Below, piece by piece: positions 11,190 to 20,452 of a DNA stretch of 64,000 bases. The first letter of the stretch is position 1; each line of letters starts with the position of its first letter. Source of the DNA: Fulvivirgaceae bacterium JP3-4. GTDB taxonomy: Bacteria; Bacteroidota; Bacteroidia; Cytophagales; Cyclobacteriaceae. The stretch is from contig JARKND010000001.1 in assembly GCA_029309925.1 (NCBI GenBank), forward strand, positions 2,790,001 to 2,854,000. Direction: 5' to 3'. Under the pieces are notes generated by a model that was given only the letters and a program-made list of their open reading frames with translations, searched no databases and had not been told where the DNA came from. Position numbers and translations under genes: made by a program.

Positions 11190-14100
11190 TTATTTCCTTT
11201 TCTCGTCTTTCTGCTTCACATATCTCTTCACCAGGTAATCGATTCCGCGCAACGGGATAATTGTCCAGTCCGGACGGCCGTTGAGTTCGTAACCCAGCTC
11301 GTAGATCGCCTTTTCAATCAGGAAGGTACGGATAAGGATATCATTTTCTTCAGAAAGAATTGTTCCCATGCCAATTCGCTCCATATAAGCACCGAGATAA
11401 AAGCGGCTGACATAGTGCTGCCACTGTTCAGCAGCCTGCTCGAGCAATTCGAGCTCCTGCTCGCGATAGTTCTCATTGAGCAACAGTTTGCCAAAGGCCG
11501 CATAATGGAAGGAGCGCATCATTCCGGCAACATCCTTGAATGGATTTTTCTTCAGCCTGCGTTCGCTGAAAGAAAAGCCAGGTTCACCTTCAAAATCGAT
11601 GATTACGAAATCTTTTCCGGTGAACAGCACCTGCCCGAGGTGATAGTCACCGTGGATGCGCGTTTTGAGCGCGCTGATCTTTACTTGGTATACTTCACTG
11701 AATGATTCGAGGATGCTTTCTTCCATTGCAAGTACTTCTTTCGCCAGATTCTGCGTTTCAGGCGGAAGTTTTCCAATCGATGTCTCAAGGATGCTAAAGC
11801 GGTCGCGCAAAAGTTTTCTCAGTGATGAGTAGAGCGACCGTTGATAATTTGCAGTGAATGTTTCGGGCGAGAAAGCTGGGTTTGACGCATCTGATGCGAG
11901 TGCCATGTGCATTTCTGCAGTCCGCTGGCCCAAACGTACCACGCGCTCGTAGAAGCCTCGTCCGATGAGTTCCTGCAATAGTTCAGGAGCCTCTTCAAAT
12001 TTGATTGCCGGATTATTATTAAGCTTCGGAAACTTCAGTCCCTTTGCTTTTGTGATAACGCGCTCGTAGTAACGGCCGACCGAGTCAACAGTCATCCCCC
12101 ACGAATCGCCCTGGTTATCAACTTTCTCCTGCAGCAAGCCAAACACGATAGTTCTTCCTTCGGAATCCTTGTACTCAACGCTTCCGGCATACTTCGGACA
12201 ATTCTGGAACGTTGTATGTTCCGTGAGGAAACGAACAATCTCGAGATCGGGGTTAATCTCCTTCTCGATTTTTCTGTAGAATTTAAAGAAGTATTTATCG
12301 TTGTAAATGATGGCGGTATTGCTTTGATCTGCCTTCAGGATCTTCGAATCAACTTCTTTCGTATTCAGCTTGGCAAACACTCCGGAATTGAATTCGAGCG
12401 TACCGTTCTGATCATCGCGCAAACGCAATTCCTTGTCCATGCTGGTAAAAAGAAAATCACGGAAATTTTTGTCGTAACTGCTATCCATGATAAATCCCGC
12501 CTTGCCCTGAATTTCCGCACGGCATACAACACTCTGAACGGTATACTCCACTCTTTCGAGGATACTGTCAGATAAGACAAATGTCAATGGGAGAAAATAA
12601 AACTCTGGCAGGCGTTGAACATAATGCACCTCGATCATCGTGAGGAAATGGGTGTCTCCTTCGACCTTGAGAGGAATGACCTTATGGATCGCCATCTTGC
12701 TGACGACCTTTGCTTTTCCCCCAAACCAGCGACATTTTTTCATGAAGGGCGGAAGAAACTTTCTTTCGAACAGTCTTGCTTCGTTGTAATTGTCAAGCAA
12801 CCGCTCCCATGAGATGTCAGTGGTTAAAAGAGGAAGTTCACCACTCGCTTCCGCTTTCTCCTTTTTCTCGGCACTATCGACCTGGAACCAGAAATATCCG
12901 TATGGGCCGATGGTGATGTTGTATTCACCTTCTTCCACATTCATAAACCGGTTCTGGCTGAACACCTCAGTGATATCAGCATCCTTGTATTCTGAAAGGT
13001 TGAGTGTGGCTGCCTGCGAAAATTGTGAAAGGTTTGCTACAACAATGATCTGCTGGTTGTCAAGGCTACGGGCGAAAGCAAGCACTTTAGCATTTGAGCT
13101 TTCAATGAATTTGATGTCGCCACGGCCGAAAATATTCAGACGTTTGCGCATCGCGATCACGTTCTTCATCCACCAAAGCAGCGATGAAGGATTTTCTTCC
13201 TGCGTAGCTACGTTCACCGACTCGTGGCGGTAGATCGGATCGGATATGATCGGTAGAAACAACCGCTGCGGATTCGCATTTGAAAATCCGGCATTAATGT
13301 TCATGCTCCATTGCATTGGCGTACGCACACCGAAACGATCACCCAGGTATACGTTGTCTCCCATGCCGATCTCGTCACCATAGTACAGGACTGGTGAACC
13401 CGGCAGTGAAAGCAATATTGTATAAAGCAATTCAATTTTTCTCCGGTCGTTGTTCATCAGCGGTGCCAGGCGCCTGCGGATGCCGACATTGAACTTTGTG
13501 TTCTGATCATTCGCGTACGCTTTGAACAGATAATCTTTCTCCTCCTCCGTCACCATCTCCAATCCGAGCTCATCGTGGTTCCTGAGAAACAAGGCCCACT
13601 GACTGTTTGGAGGCGTTGTTGGCGTCTGGTCCATGATATCGACAATCGGGTAGCTGTCTTCCGTACGAAGCGCAAGGAACAACCGCGGCATCAGCGGGTA
13701 ATGAAAATTCATATGACACTCTTCCCCGTTGCCGAAGTATGTTGCGGCATCTTCAGGCCAGAGGTTTGCTTCTGCGATCAGAATCCGGTTCTTATAATTT
13801 TTGTCGATGTGTGCTCTCAGCTTTTTAAGGTATGCATGCGTCTGCGGAAGGTTTTCCGAACTGGTTCCCTCCTGCTCGAACAAAAATGTAACGGAAGGCA
13901 AACGAAATCCATCGACACCCATCTTGAGCCAGAAGTCAACGACTTTAATCATTTCGAGCTGCACTTCTGCGTTATCGAAATTCAATTCCGGCTGATGGCG
14001 GTAATAGCGATGCCAGAAGTACGCTTTCGCCTCGGGATCGTAGGTCCAGTTGGTAGATTCCGCGTCTGCAAAAATAACGCGGGCCTCTTTGTACTTCTCA

Positions 14101-14516
14101 GGTGTATCGCTCCACACATAAAAATCGCGGGAACGTGAACCTGACTTGGAGCGTTTCGCTTTCTTAAACCATGGGTGCTGATCGGAAGTATGGTTCAGAA
14201 TAAGTTCGGTGATTACACGAATTCCCCTCCGATGCGCCTCCTTCAAAAATTGTTTGAAGTCGGCCAGGGTTCCGTAGTCGGGATGCACATCGTAGTAGTC
14301 TGTGACATCGTAGCCGTCATCCTTAAGAGGCGAAGGGTAAAAAGGCAGAAGCCAGATGGTGTTAATGCCGAGGTCTTCCAGATAATCAAGTTTTTGGATG
14401 AGCCCGGGAAAATCTCCGATCCCATCTCCGTTGCTATCATAAAAAGCACGAACACTCAACTCATAGATTATCGCATCTTTAAACCAAAGCGGATCAGCAG
14501 CTTTTTGAACGCTCAT
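11190..14516 (-). CDS. treS: TreS-maltokinase fusion with substituted TreS nucleophile
   Basis: 1108 residues: a trehalose synthase-like GH13 domain (about 1-550) fused to maltokinase (about 570-1108). Known TreS-Mak fusions isomerise trehalose to maltose and phosphorylate it to maltose-1-phosphate for GlgE. In the GH13 half the first conserved region (ITELILNHTSDQHPWF), general acid Glu249 (LIAEANLWPED) and Asp315 (FLRNHDELG) are present, but where TreS has RLDAV this protein has RLPSV: Pro207 (codon 13896-13898) replaces the nucleophile Asp. The kinase half looks intact, with RWFGGKAKV, IHGDYHLGQVLF and IIDFEGEPGFSF. Isomerase activity is therefore doubtful while maltokinase activity is expected. 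The start overlaps the glgE stop by one base (TAATG), indicating translational coupling. Confidence 0.93.
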   Translation of the reverse strand: MSVQKAADPLWFKDAIIYELSVRAFYDSNGDGIGDFPGLIQKLDYLEDLGINTIWLLPFYPSPLKDDGYDVTDYYDVHPDYGTLADFKQFLKEAHRRGIRVITELILNHTSDQHPWFKKAKRSKSGSRSRDFYVWSDTPEKYKEARVIFADAESTNWTYDPEAKAYFWHRYYRHQPELNFDNAEVQLEMIKVVDFWLKMGVDGFRLPSVTFLFEQEGTSSENLPQTHAYLKKLRAHIDKNYKNRILIAEANLWPEDAATYFGNGEECHMNFHYPLMPRLFLALRTEDSYPIVDIMDQTPTTPPNSQWALFLRNHDELGLEMVTEEEKDYLFKAYANDQNTKFNVGIRRRLAPLMNNDRRKIELLYTILLSLPGSPVLYYGDEIGMGDNVYLGDRFGVRTPMQWSMNINAGFSNANPQRLFLPIISDPIYRHESVNVATQEENPSSLLWWMKNVIAMRKRLNIFGRGDIKFIESSNAKVLAFARSLDNQQIIVVANLSQFSQAATLNLSEYKDADITEVFSQNRFMNVEEGEYNITIGPYGYFWFQVDSAEKKEKAEASGELPLLTTDISWERLLDNYNEARLFERKFLPPFMKKCRWFGGKAKVVSKMAIHKVIPLKVEGDTHFLTMIEVHYVQRLPEFYFLPLTFVLSDSILERVEYTVQSVVCRAEIQGKAGFIMDSSYDKNFRDFLFTSMDKELRLRDDQNGTLEFNSGVFAKLNTKEVDSKILKADQSNTAIIYNDKYFFKFYRKIEKEINPDLEIVRFLTEHTTFQNCPKYAGSVEYKDSEGRTIVFGLLQEKVDNQGDSWGMTVDSVGRYYERVITKAKGLKFPKLNNNPAIKFEEAPELLQELIGRGFYERVVRLGQRTAEMHMALASDASNPAFSPETFTANYQRSLYSSLRKLLRDRFSILETSIGKLPPETQNLAKEVLAMEESILESFSEVYQVKISALKTRIHGDYHLGQVLFTGKDFVIIDFEGEPGFSFSERRLKKNPFKDVAGMMRSFHYAAFGKLLLNENYREQELELLEQAAEQWQHYVSRFYLGAYMERIGMGTILSEENDILIRTFLIEKAIYELGYELNGRPDWTIIPLRGIDYLVKRYVKQKDEKRK

Positions 14517-16462
14517 TACATATTTGATTCGTGGACTTCTAATTTAAACAAATGGAAAGGCATTTTGTATGGATCGATCTCCACATAATTCCACTCCTGC
14601 GTCCACGTATAATGCTCATCCGTCATCAGGTCATGCAATTTCAGATTAATCCTATCGCCAAGTTTTAATCTTTCCCGCGGTATCTGCACATAGCCGGAAT
14701 GCCTGTGGTGCGGATCAAGGTTTACCACCACCAGCATGATGCTTGACAGGTCAGGAGTCGCCTTAATGTAGGCAAGCATATTCTGATCTTCGATCTGGCA
14801 GAACTGTATGTTCCAGGTCGACTGTAATGCAGCATGCTCCTTGCGTGCGCGATTAAGAATGGTGATAATATCTGTTAGTCGATTCGTTTTCTTCCAGTCG
14901 TGTTTTTTGATCTCATACTTTTCGGAATCCCAATACTCTTCTTTACCTGGCATCGGAACATTGTCGAGGAATTCGTAAGCCGGCCCGTACAGACCGTAGC
15001 TCGATGACAAGGTTGCTGCGAGCGCTACGCGGATCAGGAAGATATTTTCACCCTGATGTTGCAGATGGTATGGAAGGATGTCAGGCGTGTTGGGCCAGAA
15101 ATTCGGACGGAAGTAATTTTTGGATTGCGTGTAGACCAGCTCGTTCACATATTCTGTGAGCTCCTGCTTGGTAACGCGCCAGGTGAAGTAAGTATAAGAT
15201 TGTGTGAATCCTACTTTCGCGAGCGATGCCATCACCTTCGGCCGCGTGAAGGCCTCAGAGAGAAAGATAATGTCTTCATGCTTTTTGTTTACTTCAGCAA
15301 TCACCCAATGCCAGAACTTGATAGGCTTGGTGTGCGGGTTGTCAACGCGGAAGACTTTCACGCCCTGCTCGATCCAGTATAAAAATACGGAGAGCAATTC
15401 TTCCCATAGTCCTTTCCAGTCTTCCGATTCAAAATTGAAGGGATAGATATCCTGGTATTTCTTTGGCGGATTCTCAGCATACTGGATGGTTCCGTCAGGG
15501 CGCTGCTTAAACCAATTCGGATGTTCATTCACATAAGGATGATCCGGAGCACATTGGAACGCAACATCCATGGCAATGTCAATGTTGAACTTTTTCGCTT
15601 CCGCGATCAGCTTCTTGTAGTCGTCAAGCGTTCCGAGTTCGGGAAGGATGGCCTTGTGCCCCCCTTCATCACTTCCGATCGCCCATGGAGAGCCGGGTTC
15701 ACCGGGGAGTGCACGAACGTTGTTATTTTTTCCTTTGCGATTTATTTTTCCGATCGGGTGAATGGGCGGCATGTACAGAATGTCGAAGCCCATTGCATGG
15801 ATCCGCGGAAGTAGTTTGATAACATCCTTGAATGTACCGTGCTTTCCCTCCAGCGAGGCAGAACGGGGGAACAATTCATACCACGAACTGAAATTTGCCT
15901 TGCGATGCTCAACTACAACACTAAGCTCCTTCTCGTAAATCGTTTCAAAGTCGATCAGCGGATGATTGTGAACGATGTCATAAAATTCCGGGCTGAGGAC
16001 GAATTCAATTGCGTTAGCTTGCTGTTTATCCTGAAGTCTCGTTATCGCGGACTTAAGTGACTTATCTTCTTTTGCGAGGCGCTCCAGCATGATGACACCT
16101 TCCATAAGCTCCACCGTCACATCTACCTTTGCGTTGGCTTTTTTCTTAAAGCCGTCATACCACGTATCAAAATGGTCGACCCATGCTTTCACCGTAAAAA
16201 CATATGTACCTTTTTCCTTAACAGGAAAGCTTGCAAACCAGCCGTCATTATAGCTCGCTTTCATCTCGACAACTGACCATGATGACGCACCTTCTTTTTT
16301 GTAGAGAAGATGTGCGCGAATGTGATCATGACCGTCACCAAATATGTCCGCAGATACGTTGATGAAATCGCCTACCGTGCCTTTGGCGGGATAAAGGCCG
16401 CCATCAACCTGGGGCTGGACGTTCTCTATTACTACTCTTGATTGACCACGAAGAGAATTCAT
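14516..16462 (-). CDS. glgE: Alpha-1,4-glucan:maltose-1-phosphate maltosyltransferase
   Basis: Transfers maltosyl units from maltose-1-phosphate to the end of alpha-glucan chains. The 648 residues hold the N-terminal beta domain of GlgE (about 10-120, VIENVQPQVDGGLYPAKGTV), a helical insert and a GH13 barrel. The catalytic residues can be placed: nucleophile Asp374 (VFRVDNPHTKPIKFW), acid/base Glu403 (FLSEAFTRPKVM) and Asp461 (NTPDILPYHLQ). The EFLDNVPMPGKEEYWDSEKY segment is also typical. The gene is followed by treS-mak with a one-base overlap and preceded by two amylase lipoprotein genes. Its substrate would come from the maltokinase half of the neighbour. Confidence 0.95.
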   Translation of the reverse strand: MNSLRGQSRVVIENVQPQVDGGLYPAKGTVGDFINVSADIFGDGHDHIRAHLLYKKEGASSWSVVEMKASYNDGWFASFPVKEKGTYVFTVKAWVDHFDTWYDGFKKKANAKVDVTVELMEGVIMLERLAKEDKSLKSAITRLQDKQQANAIEFVLSPEFYDIVHNHPLIDFETIYEKELSVVVEHRKANFSSWYELFPRSASLEGKHGTFKDVIKLLPRIHAMGFDILYMPPIHPIGKINRKGKNNNVRALPGEPGSPWAIGSDEGGHKAILPELGTLDDYKKLIAEAKKFNIDIAMDVAFQCAPDHPYVNEHPNWFKQRPDGTIQYAENPPKKYQDIYPFNFESEDWKGLWEELLSVFLYWIEQGVKVFRVDNPHTKPIKFWHWVIAEVNKKHEDIIFLSEAFTRPKVMASLAKVGFTQSYTYFTWRVTKQELTEYVNELVYTQSKNYFRPNFWPNTPDILPYHLQHQGENIFLIRVALAATLSSSYGLYGPAYEFLDNVPMPGKEEYWDSEKYEIKKHDWKKTNRLTDIITILNRARKEHAALQSTWNIQFCQIEDQNMLAYIKATPDLSSIMLVVVNLDPHHRHSGYVQIPRERLKLGDRINLKLHDLMTDEHYTWTQEWNYVEIDPYKMPFHLFKLEVHESNM

Positions 16463-16466
16463 TCTT

Positions 16467-18059
16467 TTAATTCTTTTTAATTATAACTGTACTATACGCA
16501 GGCAGCCTCAACTCGCCATCTTCCAGCGCTACTTTACCGCCAGCGGTATCAAAATCCAGATTACTGAATGTGCTTAGGGAATCGGGCATTGCCACGGTCA
16601 CCTCAACATCTGACACATTATGCAACACCAGCACTTCCTCACCTTCATGTTTTCTGATGAAAGAAACGATCTCATCATATTTTATACCCGCACTTTCGAT
16701 GTCGCCATAGGTAAGGGCATCACTGCTGTTGCGGTATTGAATCAACCGTTTATAAAAGTTGTAGAGCGACTCGTTGTCGGACTGCTGCTTGTTGAAAGGC
16801 ACCACTGTCTTATCAGTGCTGTACTGCGGAACTTCCCAGGACGTCTGCATCTTTTCAACCTTGCCCTCGTTCCAGATGAACGGCTCCCGCACAAAGGCGT
16901 CCGGCCCGAACTGATCGGCATACTGACTCAGCTTATCTCCTACCATGCCGATCTCTTCACCATAATAGATGTAAGGCGTTCCCGGCATTGTGAGCAGCAT
17001 AGCGGCAGTCATCTTTGCTTTATCAACATCACCCTTCAACTCGCTGAGTATCCGGGTCTGGTCATGATTTTTCACGAACGTTGCATCGAGGTAGTCGCTG
17101 GTGATGGATTTGTAAAAGTCACGAATGTCTTTGTATCGCTGAACGATATTGATCGTATCCTTGCCTGCACGGGCTACATCCGTGATCGCATATCCGAGAT
17201 CAAAATTAAAAAGCGATGGCAAGCCCTTCAGGTACGGAGCAACTGTCTTTGAGTCTGCCCACACTTCGCCCACGAGATAAACATCAGGCTTGATGGTTTC
17301 CATTTCTTTTTTGAACCACACCCAGAAGTTATGATTGTCTTCAGCGCGCTCATCCGGAAACACGTGGCGCGCGGCATCCATCCGGAAACCGTCCACTTTC
17401 ATTTCGTTGAGCCAGAACTTGGCAATGTCGACAATTTCCTCTTTGACTTTCGGATTGTCGAGATTCAGGTCCGGACAGAGTCCGTTAAAATATCCGTAGT
17501 AGTGTTCCGCCAGTGTGTCGCCATTCACGGGATGCCACTTGCGGATGTTGTCTGAGTCAAACGACTTTGCTTTTTTGAACAGCTGACCGCGGATGGAATC
17601 CTTCTTTGCCCATACATAGTAATCCCGGTAAGGACTGTCTTTGCTTTTCTGCGCATCGAGAAACCATGGATGCATGTTGCCGGTGTGGTTGATGACGAAG
17701 TCGGTGATGATGCGGATGTCGCGCTTGTGAGCTTCTTCCACGAATGTCTTAAAATCGTCAATCGTGCCGTAGTCGGGATCGATGTTCCGGTAATCGGTAA
17801 CGTGATATTTGTGATAAGTATCTGACGGCATGATCGGCATCAGCCACAGACCGTTGACACCGAGATCCTTGAAGTAATCCAGTTTGGCGGTGAGTCCTTT
17901 GAAGTCACCTTTGCCGTTGCCATCGCCATCCGCGAATGACATAACAAACACTTCATATTTCACACCGTAGGGCCACTTGACTTTCGACTTTTCTTCTCCG
18001 GTAGTGCAACCAAGGAGCAGAATGGAAAGAAAGATAGCGGTGAGTTTACTCTGTTTCAT
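16467..18059 (-). CDS. GH13 alpha-amylase family lipoprotein
   Basis: A 530-residue GH13 enzyme predicted to be anchored in the outer or inner membrane. The start at 18059 is preferred over a longer frame to 18107 because it gives a clean lipoprotein signal (MKQSKLTAIFLSILLLGC, Cys18). The catalytic set is complete: Asp in VDGFRMDAARHVF, Glu in VYLVGEVWAD and Asp in FVKNHDQTRIL. MVGDKLSQYADQFG and the C-terminal beta domain fit alpha-amylase or oligo-glucosidase types acting outside the cytoplasm. It lies four bases upstream of glgE, so probably in one transcript, an unusual pairing of an exported amylase with cytoplasmic glucan synthesis. No SusC/SusD pair is adjacent. Confidence 0.88.
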   Translation of the reverse strand: MKQSKLTAIFLSILLLGCTTGEEKSKVKWPYGVKYEVFVMSFADGDGNGKGDFKGLTAKLDYFKDLGVNGLWLMPIMPSDTYHKYHVTDYRNIDPDYGTIDDFKTFVEEAHKRDIRIITDFVINHTGNMHPWFLDAQKSKDSPYRDYYVWAKKDSIRGQLFKKAKSFDSDNIRKWHPVNGDTLAEHYYGYFNGLCPDLNLDNPKVKEEIVDIAKFWLNEMKVDGFRMDAARHVFPDERAEDNHNFWVWFKKEMETIKPDVYLVGEVWADSKTVAPYLKGLPSLFNFDLGYAITDVARAGKDTINIVQRYKDIRDFYKSITSDYLDATFVKNHDQTRILSELKGDVDKAKMTAAMLLTMPGTPYIYYGEEIGMVGDKLSQYADQFGPDAFVREPFIWNEGKVEKMQTSWEVPQYSTDKTVVPFNKQQSDNESLYNFYKRLIQYRNSSDALTYGDIESAGIKYDEIVSFIRKHEGEEVLVLHNVSDVEVTVAMPDSLSTFSNLDFDTAGGKVALEDGELRLPAYSTVIIKKN

Positions 18060-18125
18060 AATTCGAATCGTTAAAACAATACCAGTGCGAAGGGCACCGG
18101 CATTCATTTATCCAAGGCAGTATAA

Positions 18126-19943
18126 CTATTTGATTTTAAAAATAAAGCAACTGTAAGGTTTCACCCGAAGGTTAAAGGTTAAGTTTTTGTCAAATCCCAC
18201 TTCCACTTCTCTCCACAGCAGGTCACGGGCGATATAAGTTTCATTCTTGTCAAGCCCCATCGCAACGCCAACCGTTTCAGGAATATTTACCTTTATCTCC
18301 TGATCCTTATCATTGAAGGTTGTAACGATGAGCAGTTTTTCTCCTTCATGATGACGGACAACAGCGTGCACACGCTCATCAAAATTACCGTTGGCAATAT
18401 TATGGTCTGTGATGTCAATGTATTCGCCCTGGGTGAGCGCTGGATTTTTTCCGGCAAGGTTCAGAAGGTCGATGTAGAACTGACGGAGCTGACGCTGTTC
18501 CGGATTCAATCCGCCTCCGTCAAACTTTCCACCATTCATCCATTTCTGATGCTCGGGCACACCCCAGTAATCAAAGATCGTTGTGCGACCATCATCGCCC
18601 TGGAATCCTTCAGCGCCTGCGCCTGGTTCTCCGACTTCTTGACCAAAATAAATCATCACTGCACCACGATCGATTGTAGCACTCAGCACCATCGCTGGGC
18701 AGCCTTTCCAGATGTCGCCTGCAAAAAACTTTGACGCAAGCCTTTGCTCATCGTGGTTCTCCAGAAAGTGCAGCATGTTGTGGCTCACATCTTTAAGGCG
18801 CTTCTGCACGGCAACGATGTCAGAACTTTTGCGGTCGTTGTTCATCAGAAACCTCAGCGTGTCATACAACAGCACTTTGTCGTAGAGGTAATCGAATCTT
18901 CCGTTGCGTATGTAATTTGTGTACTGATCAGGATTATAGATCTCAGCGATGAACGTGATTTCAGGATTGACATCCTTCACCTGCGGAATCACCCAATTCC
19001 AGAATTCGACCGGAACCATTTCAGCCATATCACAGCGGAATCCGTCAACTTTCTTGTTCGCCCAAAACACGAGAATGTCGCGCATTTTATTCCAGGTGTC
19101 AGGGACGGGATCGAAATAGGTTTTGCGGCCGTTCTGAATATCTACACCATAGTTCAGCTTCACTGCTTCGAACCACTCGTTAACGCCAGGGCTGGCGGTA
19201 AACTGGTCGTTCCCTGTAACTTTCGCGGGTGTCTCCTCGAACTTTCCGTCTTTTGTTGGAAATGAGTTATTGCCAAGCGAGTTATAACCACGTGGCACCT
19301 GGAACGATTCCCCCGGGAGATAGTAAAAATTGTTATTCGGCTTGAAGGAAACCGACTTATCATCATTAGCGCCAAAGTCGACTATACCTTCCGGTTTTGC
19401 GTCTGATTTATAGGCGCGGGCAACGTGGTTCGGGACAAAATCAATGATCACCTTAAGTCCGGCTCCGTGGGTTCTGTCTATCAACTGCTCGAATTCCTTC
19501 ATCCGGTCGGGCACGCTCACGGCAAGGTCGGGGTTGACGTCATAATAGTCTTTGATCGAATAAGGCGAACCAGCTCGTCCTTTCACAACATCTGCATCAT
19601 CAAGCGGGATTCCATATTGGGTATAATCTGTTAGAACAGCGTGCTCAAGAACACCGGTGTACCATACATGCGTAGTTCCCAGTTCCCTGATTCCGCGAAG
19701 TGCGATCGCATCTATGTCATTGAATTTTCCGACACCGTTTTCATCACGCGTACCAAATTGCTTGTTCGTTGTGCTCTTGTTTCCGAACAACCGCGTCATC
19801 ATTTGATAGATGATTATTTTACCAGGTGATTTTTCCATCGTTTCAACAGGCGGGATTTGTTCTTTCGGTGCCGAACAGCTTATAACAAAAATGATAAGCC
19901 ATGAGTAAATAAAAACCTTCTGCATGAATGAATATAGTTTCAA
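18126..19943 (-). CDS. GH13 alpha-amylase family lipoprotein
   Basis: A 605-residue secreted GH13 enzyme. The N-terminus is a lipoprotein signal (FIYSWLIIFVISC, Cys near residue 23); translation may instead begin at the internal ATG at 19925. The catalytic residues are present: Asp in VDGFRCDMAEMVP, Glu in ITFIAEIYNPDQY and Asp in FLENHDEQRLASKF. KIIIYQMMTRLFGNKS and ENGVGKFNDID near the N-terminus place it in the subgroup of Bacteroidota periplasmic alpha-amylases. It precedes the other amylase by 66 bases and is the likely first gene of the unit running through glgE and treS-mak to glgB. Exact product specificity cannot be read from the sequence. Confidence 0.87.
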   Translation of the reverse strand: MKLYSFMQKVFIYSWLIIFVISCSAPKEQIPPVETMEKSPGKIIIYQMMTRLFGNKSTTNKQFGTRDENGVGKFNDIDAIALRGIRELGTTHVWYTGVLEHAVLTDYTQYGIPLDDADVVKGRAGSPYSIKDYYDVNPDLAVSVPDRMKEFEQLIDRTHGAGLKVIIDFVPNHVARAYKSDAKPEGIVDFGANDDKSVSFKPNNNFYYLPGESFQVPRGYNSLGNNSFPTKDGKFEETPAKVTGNDQFTASPGVNEWFEAVKLNYGVDIQNGRKTYFDPVPDTWNKMRDILVFWANKKVDGFRCDMAEMVPVEFWNWVIPQVKDVNPEITFIAEIYNPDQYTNYIRNGRFDYLYDKVLLYDTLRFLMNNDRKSSDIVAVQKRLKDVSHNMLHFLENHDEQRLASKFFAGDIWKGCPAMVLSATIDRGAVMIYFGQEVGEPGAGAEGFQGDDGRTTIFDYWGVPEHQKWMNGGKFDGGGLNPEQRQLRQFYIDLLNLAGKNPALTQGEYIDITDHNIANGNFDERVHAVVRHHEGEKLLIVTTFNDKDQEIKVNIPETVGVAMGLDKNETYIARDLLWREVEVGFDKNLTFNLRVKPYSCFIFKIK

Positions 19944-20067
19944 AAATCAAGTGTGTTGGCCGCAAATGTCTGAAATCTTAAACAAAATATGCGACCAGCC
20001 AACCGACCTTAATTTATGAAAAAGTAAACACAGGTGAGGCGGAATAACGATAAAGGTTGAAGGAATT

Positions 20068-20442
20068 TTAAGCTGCAATCGTTGCTTTTCGCGACCGTAC
20101 AACCTGCAGAATCAGCACGATCACACAGATGAGCAAGCCGAGGAACTCGCGCGACTCTTCGATGTACAGGTGTTGCATCTTCATCCCTTCATCAAACAAG
20201 ACGCCTTTGTCGGGCTGTGCCATCCATTCCTGCATTCCGGGAATCAGTATCGCCATGTAGACTATGAAACCGGCCAGCAGCACCCATAGAAGCGGCTTAA
20301 TAAAATATCGAAAAGCTGCCATCACGCAGACTGCCGCCATTGCTCCATAGATCAGAATCCACAGCAGCGGGTCGGGGTCATTGATCTGCACGAATGCAAA
20401 CAGCAGAAACATAACGGCCAGGACGAGATTTACAACTTTCAT
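20068..20442 (-). CDS. TMEM220-like small membrane protein
   Basis: 124 residues with about four hydrophobic helices (about 3-18, 26-46, 50-66 and 98-115). The segment FAFVQINDPDPLLWILIYG is characteristic of the transmembrane protein 220 family, found in many Bacteroidota and in animals, of unknown function. It starts 10 bases after the TonB receptor stop, on the same strand, so the two are probably co-transcribed. Confidence 0.75.
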   Translation of the reverse strand: MKVVNLVLAVMFLLFAFVQINDPDPLLWILIYGAMAAVCVMAAFRYFIKPLLWVLLAGFIVYMAILIPGMQEWMAQPDKGVLFDEGMKMQHLYIEESREFLGLLICVIVLILQVVRSRKATIAA

Positions 20443-20452
20443 GACTGTTGAA

